The notes under the pieces: model-generated
Databases searched by the model: none
What the model was told of the DNA's origin: nothing
The model's input: the letters and a program-made list of their open reading frames with translations, nothing else
Part shown: positions 25,801 to 36,516 of the stretch, piece by piece
How positions within the stretch are numbered: the first letter of the stretch is position 1
Layout: every line of letters starts with the position of its first letter
Source of the DNA: Chromera velia
Taxonomy: Eukaryota > Sar > Chromeraceae
Length of the DNA stretch: 64,000 nt
Reading direction: 5' to 3'
Assembly (NCBI GenBank): GCA_018398765.1
Contig: JAHBMJ010004063.1
Coordinates: 1-64,000 of the forward strand
Position numbers and translations under genes: made by a program

Positions 25801-26091
25801 TCAGGCAAAGGGGGAAGAGAAGGTGGGTCGAGTCGGAATCCCTCCACGGCTGCATCTGCGCTCCTCTCTGCGCCTGGCCCAGGTCGTGTACCCAGCAGCA
25901 GGTCTTTCGGCCAGGCGGACGGCCGTGAGTCGTCACTCATCATCAGTGACAGGCCAAGAGCCTCCGCTCAGCAGAGGGGGGTTGCGCATCCTGGATCCTC
26001 TGCGCTGACTGACACGGAACGAATCGCACGAATTCTCAGAGCTTCTCACTTGAGCAGCCAGGGACCAGCACGGCATATCGGAATTGACTGA
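5390..26091 (+). CDS. C2CD3: Giant C2CD3-like centriole protein with EF-hand-like middle, about 15 exons, about 5,100 aa
   Basis: Exons: 5390-5583, 6103-6357, 6637-7544, 7874-8574, 8850-9259, 9846-about 10996, 11244-11484, 11941-11989, 12249-12337, 12969-17120, 17642-18041, 18283-19140, 19546-20634, 20951-about 21813 and 22023-26091. Phases agree throughout; the ends of exons 6 and 14 are the least certain. The N-terminus matches the N-terminal C2 module of C2CD3: LPPEVKG at residues 9-15, WWGD at 49-52, then LYLTEMGHLHLLVV where family members have a YLxDMxxLVLxV stretch. Later C2-like blocks lie at about 8.9-9.3 kb (VASGTLAWQGVL), 10.4-10.7 kb, 22.1-22.3 kb and 23.4-24.1 kb (TFVRVFLDSRS, LSPLVSGLPELDGYYHV). 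Human C2CD3 is about 2,350 aa and acts in centriole elongation and distal appendages. The extra length is mostly the helical region at 11.2-20.6 kb and disordered tracts rich in Ser and Pro, including 24.5-26.0 kb. I infer one gene from the unbroken phases; two fused or adjacent genes cannot be excluded. Confidence 0.7.
5941..6000. repeat. (CT)n tract in intron 1 of the C2CD3-like gene
   Basis: A long pyrimidine run of mostly CT dinucleotides lies upstream of the exon 2 acceptor at 6101-6102. A similar CTTC plus CT run lies in intron 3 at about 7738-7812, and (TCTG)n plus CTTCC tracts at about 11536-11610. (ACTC)n at about 12344-12373 and (TCTG)n at 19141-19200 directly follow donor sites. 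Confidence 0.9.
11941..20634 (+). other. Degenerate EF-hand-like helical array inside the C2CD3-like gene
   Basis: Exons 8 to 13 encode repeated amphipathic helix-loop-helix units, for example RELRGALLDVGLSREA, AVFDLLDEERKGVVDASL, NVLFAELFAEWDLNH-like segments near 14.9 kb, and VCDDRGDQTVDWEVL near 15.95 kb. Spacing and helix pattern resemble many-EF-hand proteins such as EFCAB6. No loop keeps the full calcium-binding DxDxDG pattern, so the units are probably structural. Ser/Pro-rich linkers separate them (13.75-14.0 kb and 15.05-15.1 kb). The identification is by eye and moderate. Confidence 0.4.
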
Positions 26092-26576
26092 TAGAGTCAG
26101 GCTGCGCGCACAGAGATTCCTAGAGACATTCACATTGAAATATTCGCTGACCCCGTCAGTTTGAGCGTGAATGTGAATGGCAAGAATTTTGTACAGTTGT
26201 GAAGGTGCCGAAACAAATCTGAAAATTGATGGTTTGTTTCTCATGCACCTGCCAATGGCTTCCATTTCTCATACACCTGCCATAACAATTCATGCCCCGA
26301 GAAATGATCGTGATGAATCGCAAACAATTAAGGGCAAGCGTCAAAAAGGATTCCAAAAATTGCTGAAATTTAAACTAAAAATTTGTACATGTTTTTGAGT
26401 ATACGCATATGCTGATATATATAGATGTCTAGATAAATGTCGAAATTGATAAAAAAATTCAGCTTCATTGTTGAAAAGTTTGATTTCATGTGGGTTTCCC
26501 TCAAAAAGTCCCCGAGGCTTTTAGTGGGGCCCAGTTCGATCGCTTTGTCTCATTTTTTTTTTTTTTGAATATATTG
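26092..26576. other. 3' flank of the C2CD3-like gene, AT-rich, nothing recognised
   Basis: No coding signal is seen between the TGA at 26089-26091 and the copia target duplication. The interval turns AT-rich and contains a T run at about 26552-26566. It probably includes the C2CD3-like 3' UTR and polyadenylation region, but no definite signal can be assigned. Confidence 0.5.
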
Positions 26577-26581
26577 AATAC

Positions 26582-27246
26582 CGTAATGTTCCAGAAGCAT
26601 GCTGCTCCTGTTCTTTGCTTGTCGATGCGCACTTCTTTTCTCTCTTTCCATTTGGTAAGGGGCGCATGCCGAGCGAATTGATTTTTAAAGCGCGTAAGTC
26701 CCCATCCGGATCCTTAAATGCTGCGCGCGCCATCATTGTTTCGGCTCGCTTCACGTATGATATTCATCTTTCCATGCGCTTCTCTCTCTTTAACTGATCC
26801 CAGCTCGCCTCTCCTGTCAGTGATTGCACGTTGAGTGACGCATGCTGAGTTCCGATTGTTTATGTAAGTGATTGCCATCTCTGGAACTCTTTCACTTCTC
26901 GTTTGGGGCTTTCCGGGGTTCTCGCACGCAGAGACTCCGTCAGGCGTCTCCTCTCGCATGCATTTTGACTCACTCACTTCTCGTTTGGGGCTTTCCGGGG
27001 TTCTCGCACGCAGGGACTCCGTTAAGCGTCTCCTCTCGCATACATTTTGACTCATAAAATTTCTCATTGTTTCATCTCGATCGATTGCTAGAATTAAACG
27101 TTTTTCCTCTGGGAGTGGCTCTCTGCTTGCCACTCTATAACGACTTTCTCTGGAATAAAGACCTACGGATCGATTTCATTGTGAGTCTTTATTTTTGTCT
27201 TCGTGTGTAGCTAGATATTCGTTCTTATAGTCTAACAAACATCTCG
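26582..27246 (+). repeat. 5' LTR of the copia element, 665 bp
   Basis: It starts CGTAATGTT and ends AACATCTCG, which are imperfect inverted copies of each other, rather than the usual TG...CA. It contains two tandem copies of a unit of about 81 bp (about 26890-27052) carrying CGTTTGGGGCTTTCC. The segment near 27150-27200 is shared with the 3' LTR and includes an AATAAA at 27153, a possible polyadenylation signal. Confidence 0.9.
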
Positions 27247-27262
27247 TGGTGCCGGCTCCCGC
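27247..27262 (+). other. Primer binding site of the copia element
   Basis: TGGTGCCGGCTCCCGC follows the LTR with no spacer. It is complementary to a tRNA 3' end of the form ...GCCGGCACCA, as expected for minus-strand priming. Which tRNA cannot be told from the window. Confidence 0.7.
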
Positions 27263-27354
27263 TTTCTTCCTCTGATTCTTTGAGAAAGCGTCCTTTCTTT
27301 TCCCAGGTCGAACGGCTTTCTTCTTGTCCGTTTGCCTTCTCCTTAGCTTCTGCA

Positions 27355-30300
27355 ATGGAGCAAACTCCAGTGATTGAACGATCTCTGTCCGGTCCTCCCG
27401 CACCTGGCTCTGAGCTCACTTCTGCTTTGTCTCCTCCTGATGCAGTAGATCACGCTCTGCCAGTGGTTGGAGTCGAGGAGCACATCGAAGTGTCTCTACC
27501 TGATGTCTCTCGTGCCTCTGGTCAGGCTGGGCAGGGTGATCCACCTCCTCCTGTACCTCCGGTGTCCGACCCTCCACACCCGGTGGCTGAGGCGTCCTCA
27601 GGTGATGGTCCCCCTGCACCTCTTCCCGCTCCTCCGTACCCCCACTCGGCTCTGCCGACGGGGCACCAGGCCGCCTACTACCCTATCGGAACTCCTGGTC
27701 CAGGTTTTTCTAGATTTGCTCCTCCACAGGTGACTCCTGTCCCTCCTGCCTCAGGCTTCTTCCCTTCTGCAGGCCCGTACACGACTCCTGTGCCGCAGTC
27801 CGTACACCATTATTGGCCTCTCTGGCAGAACATACCATCTCCCTCTCCTCCTGTGCCACCTGCGCAGCAGCAGCCACCCTGGCAGCCTTTCCTCGTTCCT
27901 TCCCCCGGTCACTCTGTTCAAGTTGTGACCCGCCGGAGTGAGTTGGCGAAAAAGGTGATTGACCAGTTGGCGATTTTTTCGGGCACCCCCCAGGAGGACG
28001 TGGAACTGTGGAAAGAGAGCTTCCACGAGGTGGTGGATGAAGTCCACTCGTTGGATGGTCCCCATGCACTTGGTCCCCAAGACCTATCTGGCATCATCCG
28101 TCAGAAGGTCTCTTCAGGGGTGCGAGAGGTCCTCTGTTCTCGCACTGTGCAGGCTGACCAGATCTACGACCCTTCGTGGCTGCTTGACACCCTTGACAGC
28201 CTCTACCTCGGTCCGTATGAGTCCCGTGTCCGGAAACGCTAGCGTGCCGTCAAGGCACTTTGTCCTCTCGCCAGTGAGTCTGTCGACATCTAGTACTTTG
28301 CCCGAGCAGCTAAAGTCTTTGGCCGTCTCCATCGACTCATTCCAGCGATGGTGTTTGGGTTTGAGCCCTTTGTCCCCTTCGAGTACAGCATTCTCCTGGA
28401 GTCACTTCCCGCTGAAGGAGGCGCTCATCGGTACGTCCTCGCACACCTGCAGGATTACACCCCCATGCCATTGGGCCTTCGTGACTGCCTGCGCCACTAT
28501 GAACAACAGCTTAGAACACCGACTCCCTCTGCCACGATCTGGTTCTTGAGTGCATCTCCCTCCAGGTCATCTTCTACTCCCGAGCCCAACCACCCCAAGT
28601 GCATCTACTGCGGGGTCGCTCACCCATAGAGGAAGCATGTGAAGTGCATCGCTTGCGGTGCCTCACCTCATGCTGATCGCTCTACTTCAAGTTGCCCAGC
28701 GATCGCTCATGTTTGCGGTTGTGGCAAGTAGGGGCACCTTGATGCCATGTGTCCCTCCAAGCTCCGTGCCTCCAAGAAAGCTGCCAACGTTCACTGCGCG
28801 ACCGTCTCTTTTGCCTCTGCTGCCGTCATCTCCCCTGATTTGGTATATGGCCCTCATTTTGGCAAGGACGATGGGGCAACTGTCGAGGCCGTCGGTGAGC
28901 TCTACCTCGAAAAGGTCTCCGCCTCCATCACTTACACCGTGAAGGTACTCGACACCCCAGTCCCTGTACGGACTGCTGGTCGCAACGACTCCTCTGAGGC
29001 TTCCGGAGCCATCGTCTACGCCACCCACTCTGTTACGCTCGATAACGTTATCTTTGGTGACCGCCTTGAGTCCATTACCTTCCTCATCCTTCCACAGTCT
29101 TCGATCCCTTTCCTCTTCTCGAAAGCCCTTGCCCAATGGCTCTCTGTGAAGATGGATTACCAAGATAATGTCATGGTGATCCCATCGCCCTCTGGGCCTG
29201 ATGTCACCTTGACATGGATCGACCTCGGGGAGTATCACGGCCTCTCTCTCGTCTAAGATGACGATTCCCCACCTTCGTTAGTGGGCTCAGATAAGTCCGA
29301 CGATGAGCGTCCCCCCCTGGAGGATGATTCCAATAAGTTGGAGGACGAGATCGATAACTCTGCCTCCTTCCATCCTCTTCCTTTTGCCATGTGCACGACC
29401 ACCTCTCCCACCACCACCCCTGCTCTACACTCGCCTCCAGAGGGCATTGCGGATGTCGGGGTTCCTGTGTCTACGGGAGAGGCACTTGAGGGAGTGCGTG
29501 TTTGTATGTCTGGGGGAGAGATACCTGAGGGCGTGTGCATGTCTGTGTCTCCGAAGGAGGCGTCTGTCCCCTCTGGAGAGGGAGTTGAGGGATTGAAGAA
29601 GCCAGCGCATCCAGGCGGGCTCGCAGGCGGGGCGTCCACTACAGCGCAGGATTCTGTGAAAGCAACCACTGGCGGTGATGTCCCTTCTCTTTCTATTTCT
29701 TTTTCTGACGACCGCGATTCTTCCCCCTCTGAATCTCTCTCTGTCGATGAATCTGAACCTTCTCTCTCTGAGTTTGAGTTTTCTCAACTCACGTTTACGG
29801 TTCAACTCAAACAGACAGGCACAGTCAAGATTTTTACTGCTTCTAATTTTTGGGATTTGGTTCACGGGGTTCATTGCGAGTGTGCGCATGCGGGCATGAA
29901 AGAAGTGATGGCTCAACTCCTCTTTCATTTCTCTTTCAAACTCCCGCTCACTACCATTCGAGCGTATGTCGCTCGTGTTCTCTCTTTTTGCCCTGAGTGT
30001 CCACAGGTGAAGGGCCCGGTTGGTTTCTCCATCCCCAGTGTCTCCTTCACCAAGGGAGCATACGTAGGGGCGAGGCTGCACCTCGACAGCCTGTATTTGG
30101 GGGCATCTGACTGCGGTCCGACTCATGAACTCACGGTGCTGGAGGATTTCCTCCCTTATGGCCTTGCCCCTCGCTTTACTGCTCACCCCAACAGCCACGA
30201 GACTGTCGTTTTCCTTGAAAACGTATGGTTCCCTCGTTTTGGGGTCCCAGAGGAGATCCGATGCGACCAGGGGTCTGAGTTTGCAAACGTTCCCCTCATT

Positions 30301-33300
30301 GAGCTCTCCAAGCGTCGGGGCTTCCGTCTCTCATTCACGCCCTCCGGCTATAAGGACGGCAACTCCTTATCCAAACAATGGTAGAGAGAGGTGCTTGCCT
30401 CCGTCCGCTCTCTCCTCCTCGAGCATCAGCTCCCCGGCAGCTCATGGCCTGAGATCCACGATGAGGCGATTCGACGTTTGAACAACCGAATATTAGTGGA
30501 GGGGGGGGGTTCTCGTCACACCGCCGCTGCCCTCCCTGGTTCGCTGTCTTGTGTTCACCGTTCTTTCCCCTCTGCCCGCCCTCCCCGCCCGTCTGCTTTG
30601 CAGACTTATTGTGTGGGAGACATTGTTATGTATAACTGGGGCGCCTCTGGAGGGGGGGGTCAATCAGGTCAAGGTCACAAGTATGGCCCCTTTCGGGCCC
30701 CCTATCGCGTTGTCTCCGTTGAAAACGAACACTTCTATGAAATCGTAGCCACCGATGAGTCCCTCCGCCCCCAACAGACCACCGCATTGCCTCACCAGCT
30801 CTGTCTAGCCGTCCGCCCTGTCCCATTTGGCATCATACGCACACAATCCAATCCCCAAGGTGCTACTCTGGCCGAACGTGCAGGGTGGAGAGATTCTGCC
30901 TCGCTTCCTTCCTCCGCTGATGCTGCTCTGACTCTGCTTCAGGAACAGGAGGCAGCAGCCTTTGTCCCCCTCTTTGGTCCCAACCCAATGACTGAGTCCC
31001 CCGCCGACACCGTGACGATCCCTGCCCCTTTACTCCCTGCTGACTTGCCTGCTGTCCATGCAACGGACCCGTCTCTGTCCTCGCAGCCCACTCAGCAGCC
31101 GATCCCCGAGTCTGCCCCGCCGGCAACTCCCCCTCTCGCCTCTCCTTTCCCCGTCACGCCTGCCCCGCTGCAGCCAGGCACGATGCTGATTGGTCGTTCC
31201 CCCGAGCATTCACTCCTGTGGGTAGGAGAAATCCTTGGTGTCCTGCCGAGTGATGGAGCAGCAGAGGGTGATGTCCGGTATGAGGTCCATGCGTGGGATT
31301 CCCACCAGCGATGTGCTCTGTCCCGCAGGCAGTGGGCACCGGGCTACTATTCCTCGGGAGGGGGGTATGTCTCGTATGATAAGCGTGCTTCTAAGCGTGC
31401 GGCAGAGATTGTTGAACTGTCGCACGGTCAGATCGCGGTAGCAGGCTTCGAGATGGAGCGTTCGCGAGGCAATCGCGGGTCTCGTCTTCCCCCTTCTCTC
31501 TGCTCTCATTTTGCCTCTGGCTCGGATGGGTGTCATTTCTATGAGTATCCAGGTGCTCGTTTGTCTGACCCTTCTGTCGTATCTGCTGTTGCTTTTCTTG
31601 CTTCTATTGATCTGTCGGTATGTGTTGCAACCACACACCGACCAGTGAGTTTGAAATATCTGTGTCCTGCTTCCCGTCAGCTTGTCTGTTTCGCAGACCA
31701 GAAGGAGGATCAGGGATGGATCGATCGGGAGGTCTACATCAAGACTCCGATCTCTGAGGTCCCGAGGAACGTTCCTCACGTCCCTCTCCTCGGTGTGTGC
31801 ACCGAGAAGCTTAGAGAAGCTTCAAGACGATGGCACGCGCAAGTTCAAGACGCGCACCGTCATCAACGGCAAGCAAGTCCCTCGGGAGGGTTTAAGCGTC
31901 GCCACCCAACTCTGCCCCCCCAAAGCTGTGCGCATTGTCCTGCAGATTGCGTTGGACGCTTGCAAACATCGAGGCGTCGACCTTTCCCTTCAGAAGGCCG
32001 ATGTCGTGCAAGCATACCCACAAGCCCCGTTGCCTCCTGATCGCCCCCCCCTTGCTGCCATCCCCCCTTCCGACCACCTAGACCATGGGCAGTTTCTCTG
32101 GGTCCTCCGTAAGGCCGTCTACGGCTTGCCCGACGCAGGCAAGGTCTTCGAAGATTTTCTTATCTCCGTCCTCCGCTCCCTTGGATGGGAGCCAACGCTC
32201 TTTCAGGGCGTGTGGGTGTTGCGTAGTGCCGATGGTGAGCTTCGTGCTCTTCTGGCCACCTACTGTGACGACCTGCTCATTTTGGGTATCGAGGAGGATG
32301 CGGCAGCTACCATCGACCCCCTCAAGGACATCGTGATGTGCGGCGATTACACCGATCTCTCGGAGGGTCGTTTTGTTGGTGTACAGTTCGACATCTCCAC
32401 CACCGGCATGTTCTGCCACCAATATGACTACGTCGCCTCCCTTGTCCTCCCTCCTGATCTGGCCGGCTCTGACCGACGTGCAGACAAGCCTCTCCCTATC
32501 GGGTCTACGCATGAGGACAACACCTCTCCTCTGCTATCTGCCGCAGGTGTGAAGGTCTTCTGAACCCTGCTCGGGCAGGTAGGCTATGTGGCGAGCTGCA
32601 CACGGCCAGATGTCGCTCTCGCGCACTCGTACCTGTCATGTTTTCTGGCGTCTCCAACCGAGAGGGCTCTTCATCTTCTCCTCCAAACGGTGTGCTACCT
32701 CCGTTTGCACCCATCTCTCGGGATCCACGTCCGTCCTTCCTCTGACCCGACCAAGCTGACTGCCATCAAGCATGGAGACTCATCGTTTGGCAACGCCGCC
32801 TCCCCACATTCTCAGACGGGCTGGGTTGTTTTTATCAACAACTCACCTCTCATTTGGAAAAGCAGGAGGCAGTCCCGCGTAGCAAGATCAACTACAAGAG
32901 CAGAGGTGCTCGCCCTGGAGGAAGGCATCGACGCCGTGCTGCATTTTGCGAACTGCACCGCCCCCTTCTACTCCAACATCCGTGTCGGAATTGGCTGCGA
33001 TGCAGCGAACGTTTTATCTCTGCTGTTGTCTGGCGCCTCTTCTTCTACCGAGCGTGCCCTCCTCCCCATTATCCGGGAGATGCAGGACAAGGCTTGTGTC
33101 GTTTCCCTCCAGGCCGCCACTGACTTGGTTGAGCAATATAGGATTGGCATCTTCAAGATCCCTACCGATTCCAACCTCTCTGACCTCCTCACGAAGGCGC
33201 TCGACCTTGGCGCTCTGACTCGTCTCATGAGTCCCTCTCCCTCTCTTTCTCCGGTGTTTGGGAGCGAGATTGTGTCTTCTCTTCCTCCTCTTGCTCTGCG

Positions 33301-33358
33301 TGACCGCCCGACGATGGAAAAGGAAAGAAGGAGGGATGGGGAGGAGCCGACCGCATGA
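27355..33358 (+). pseudogene. Copia gag-pol polyprotein gene, broken
   Basis: From ATG 27355 one frame runs to about 31.8 kb, then shifts by one to a second frame that ends with the TGA at 33356-33358. In-frame stops: TAG at 28240, 28291, 28627, 28729 and 30382; TAA at 29254; TGA at 32561. Gag is proline-rich, with a CCHC knuckle interrupted by the 28729 stop (CGCGK, stop, GHLDAMC). Integrase (about 29.86-30.5 kb) keeps LHLDSL and RCDQGSEF for two catalytic Asp; the expected Glu region reads NSLSKQW before a stop and is not intact. A GPF/Y-like segment (YGPFRAPYRVVSV) lies near 30.68 kb. Reverse transcriptase (31.83-32.55 kb) has KADVVQAYPQAPL, LRKAVYGLPDAGKVF and an active-site YCDD in place of the common YVDD. 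RNase H has RSTTRAEVLALEEG and NLSDLLTKAL. This copy cannot make the full protein. Confidence 0.9.
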
Positions 33359-33399
33359 GAGCGTTTTGTTTGTTTCCCAGTTTTATCAGCTACCGCTGT

Positions 33400-33411
33400 A
33401 AAAAGAGGAAG
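33400..33411 (+). other. Polypurine tract of the copia element
   Basis: AAAAAGAGGAAG lies 3 bp upstream of the 3' LTR, the usual position for the plus-strand primer. Confidence 0.7.
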
Positions 33412-33414
33412 CCA

Positions 33415-34079
33415 CGAAATGTTCCAGAAGCATGCTGCTCCTGTTCTTTGCTTGTTGATGCGCACTTCTTTTCTCTCTTTCCATTTGGTAAGGGGCGCAT
33501 GCCGAGCGAATTGATTTTTAAAGCACGTAAGTCCCCATCCGGATCCTTAAATGCTGCGCGCGCCATCATTGTTTCGGCTTGCTTCACGCATGATATTCAT
33601 CTTTCCATGCGCTTCTCTCTCTTTAACTGATCCCTGCTCACCTCTCCTGTCAGTGATTGCACGTTGAGTGACGCACGCTGAGTTCCGATTGTTTATGTAA
33701 GTGATTGCCATCTCTGAAACTCTTTCACTTCTCGTTTGGGGCTTTCCGGGGTTCTCGCACGTAGAGACTCCGTCAGGCGTGTCCTCTCGCATGCATTTTG
33801 ACTCACTCACTTCTCGTTTGGGGCTTTCCCGGGTTCTTGCACACAAGGACTCCGTCAGGCGTCTCCTCTCACATACATTTTGACTCACAAAATTTCTCAT
33901 TGTTTCATCTCGATCGATTGCTAGAATTGAACGTTTTTCCTCTGGGAGTGGCTCTCTGCTTGCCACTCTATAACGACTTTCTCTGGAATAAAGACCTACG
34001 GATCGATTTCATCGTGAGTCTTTATTTCTATCTTCGTGTGTAGCTAGATATTCGTTCTTATAGTCTAGCAAACATCTCG
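33415..34079 (+). repeat. 3' LTR of the copia element, 665 bp
   Basis: Same length as the 5' LTR, starting CGAAATGTT and ending AACATCTCG. It is followed at once by the second AATAC target copy (34080-34084). It carries the same two internal 81-bp units (about 33723-33885), with more substitutions in the second unit. Confidence 0.95.
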
Positions 34080-34084
34080 AATAC

Positions 34085-35600
34085 AATTATTTCATTTTTG
34101 TATACCCCAGTTTATGTCAGTGATTTAAACACTGATTTTACTTCTCATTCCAAATGTTCTAGCAAGTACTCATATATGATGATGATGATGATGATGAGGT
34201 GACTTAACCTACCAGCCATCATGTCCCAATGGCAAAAGGCAGTCTGTAAGTATTCATATCATATTGCAAGCTAGGAGCACGCTAGCGATTGCTCAGCTAA
34301 AGCGGCCGAACTTTAGGACTACTAGCTATAGTAAAGCACTGCACCCCAGGGTTGATCAGTCCAGTCCTAGGTATATAGTAATGAGGGCACTGGCCTTTCG
34401 GGCATCCCTCTGAAGAAGAAGCGAGAAGTACCGCCTTATACGCTCCTCGGCCTGCCCCACCCCCGACCTCCCTGAACCTAATGTCCACTTGAAAAAAAAA
34501 TATCAAGATCGTCCGCGCCTGCGGCGCGGCCAATCAAGTCTATCCAAATTTGTGGCCTAGCAAATCTCATTCAAAGAATATTAAAAAAAAATGAAAAATA
34601 ATAACGTATAAATAAATCGATATATTGCTTTTAAAATACTATTTATGCCTAGGTTTCGTACATATCATCATATATAATCATACAATATCAATATTATCTC
34701 CTAAATTACATCATGCATAGCTCGATACCAGTATACGGTCATATATAATATCTCTATTCATTCATCTTCTGAATCAGAATCAGCAAAATTGCTCAATCTG
34801 CAGATTTCACGGGCTTGCACCTGCGTTTAGTGAGTTTGTACTCTGAAACCGCGCGCTTGACAAAGAGCAAGCCTCTTTTGTTGCAGCTCTTATCTCTCTG
34901 CTTCTCTCTGCTGGGCCTCACTTTGTTCTTCCCCAGCCGCTGCCAGAAAATTTGAAGACGAAGAAGCTTGGGCAGAGCCTGCAAGCGGAGAGGCAACTTG
35001 TTGTGATGAAGACACAAGAAGGGGGCCGGGAAGGTGCGGAGACCGTTCGCAAAAATCTGTATTCAAAATTTATATACAGTATCTCTCTTGAGTGGGGAGA
35101 CCACTGCAGTAGCTGTCTCGCATCTGCGTACAAGTTAAACACAATTGCCCTTCCCACTTCCTTAACAGGATTTCTTCCCTCAGTCAGGGTGAGAGAGCGG
35201 GCACGAAACTCATTTCTGGCCTCCTGCTTGCTCAGTGAAGACAAGCCGTTCACTAAAATTGCTTTTTGTCTCTCTCGCCTTTGGATCTAGGTTTGGATAC
35301 ACTTGTACTTCGGCTAGCACTTCGGAAGACGGGTAGACACACCTACGTATCTAGACACGCATGCAGCTGCGATTTTTTAGACACCTAGCTGCATGCGGCG
35401 CTGCCCTTCAAGACACCGCCCGTGCCTGCGGCACAGCCGGTCAAGACACTGCCCACACCTACGGCACTGCCTTTCAAGACACCGCCCGCGCCTGCGGCAC
35501 AGGCCTTCAAGATACCGCCCGCACCTGCGGCGCAGGCGTTCAAGCCTATCTAAAAATGCGGCCCCACCATTCAAGTAGATCTTAGGTTCAAGAAGGTACC
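34085..35600. other. AT-rich intergenic stretch with repeat debris
   Basis: No gene is recognised. Contents: a (GAT)n run at about 34178-34198, an AT-rich block at 34560-34790, and a single copy of the GCGCCTGCGGCGC-type motif at about 34515-34530. The same motif recurs in tandem at 35.4-35.57 kb. ORFs here have no family signature I can name. Confidence 0.5.
35404..35565. repeat. GC-rich minisatellite, about 36-bp units
   Basis: Four to five imperfect units each read roughly TTCAAGACACCGCCCG followed by CGCCTGCGGCAC. It sits in otherwise AT-rich DNA. The unit contains a small palindrome (GCCTGCGGC) and occurs once more near 34515-34550. Confidence 0.8.
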
Positions 35601-35606
35601 ACCCCC

Positions 35607-36041
35607 CTACGCCCCCGGGCTTCCTAGCTGGCTCTCTCCGTACTCATATACTTCTTTTATCGACATATGCTCCAGTTGCCTATACCAGAGATCACTTAAT
35701 CTCCCGCACGGCACCTCCGTTCGGACACAAGTTGTCAGATGGTGAATCGGGTCGTTAATCAATTTCTCCCAACTTTTTTCTTTACAGTCTTTGCAAATTG
35801 ATTCAACCCTCCCCCGATGGTTTGCCCCCCCTCCAACAATGGCGTACAACAAAGGGCGGAAAACTGCCCCGGGGGAAGACAAGAACTGCTTGGCGAGAGG
35901 TTCTACCGAAGAAGACCTTGAGCTCCCCCTCCCTTCTACCAAGCTTCCGAGAACCAATTTTACAAAACGTTGGCTGCCACTATTCTCCTTCTGATAGTCA
36001 GTCAGGCAAGCAGACGAAGGAAAAGACACGCTTCCATGCAT
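35607..36041 (-). pseudogene. BED-type zinc finger fragment, probably from a hAT transposase
   Basis: A minus-strand frame contains ICKDCKEKSWEKL followed by HHLTTC, fitting C-x2-C...H-x-x-x-C as in BED fingers at the N-terminus of hAT transposases. Nothing catalytic follows and the N-terminal half has no recognisable domain. It lies outside the terminal inverted repeats of the nearby hAT element. It could be a chance zinc-finger-like motif. Confidence 0.35.
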
Positions 36042-36516
36042 TCCTTGTTTCTCTTACCTTCCCTCGCTCCTTTCTGTGATAAAAACCAGATTTGCCTAGT
36101 CCTCCATCCATTTGTTCACTTTCCTGCTTCTTACCTTCCTTCTCAGCTTGCTATCTGATGTTCTGAAATCGACCTCATCTGGTTTACCTTCCAGAGGGGT
36201 AGGACTGACGGGTTACACAAGCTTCTTATATAATATAAAGTTTCAGATCTATATATAACTAAGAATAAACTTAAAATTTTCAATTAAATTAATCGAATTA
36301 CTTCTTGTATATTAATTACTTCATCGGATCTTTATATATACCACTAGCTAGTTCTAGCTAGCCTAGATTCATCCATGCCACTGACCTAGCCACTGAGATG
36401 ATTGAATGAATCGGGCTTATTTCGAATCGTTGTTCAATCAGAATTTTAATCGAAGCATTGAATTAGATAAGACAACCATACAGGACGTGAACATTTTTTT
36501 AAAAACAATTATAGAA

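Larger units (their letters stand above)
26582..34079 (+). mobile_element. Ty1/copia-type LTR retrotransposon, full length but defective
   Basis: The two 665-bp direct repeats are the LTRs. The element is flanked by a 5-bp target duplication AATAC (26577-26581 and 34080-34084). A primer binding site follows the 5' LTR at once, and a purine tract precedes the 3' LTR. The internal order is gag, zinc knuckle, protease region, integrase, reverse transcriptase, RNase H; integrase before reverse transcriptase is the copia order. The LTRs differ at roughly two dozen sites by eye (about 4 percent), so insertion was not very recent. The coding region has seven in-frame stops and one frameshift. It lies in the same orientation as the C2CD3-like gene, about 490 bp beyond its stop. 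Confidence 0.95.

Noticed and set aside
27355-33358. TAG reassigned as a sense codon, given the many in-frame TAGs in gag-pol
   Set aside because: About 9,000 codons of host exons joined here have no in-frame TAG, so TAG is not used as sense. The stops come with a frameshift and a lost integrase Glu, which means decay.
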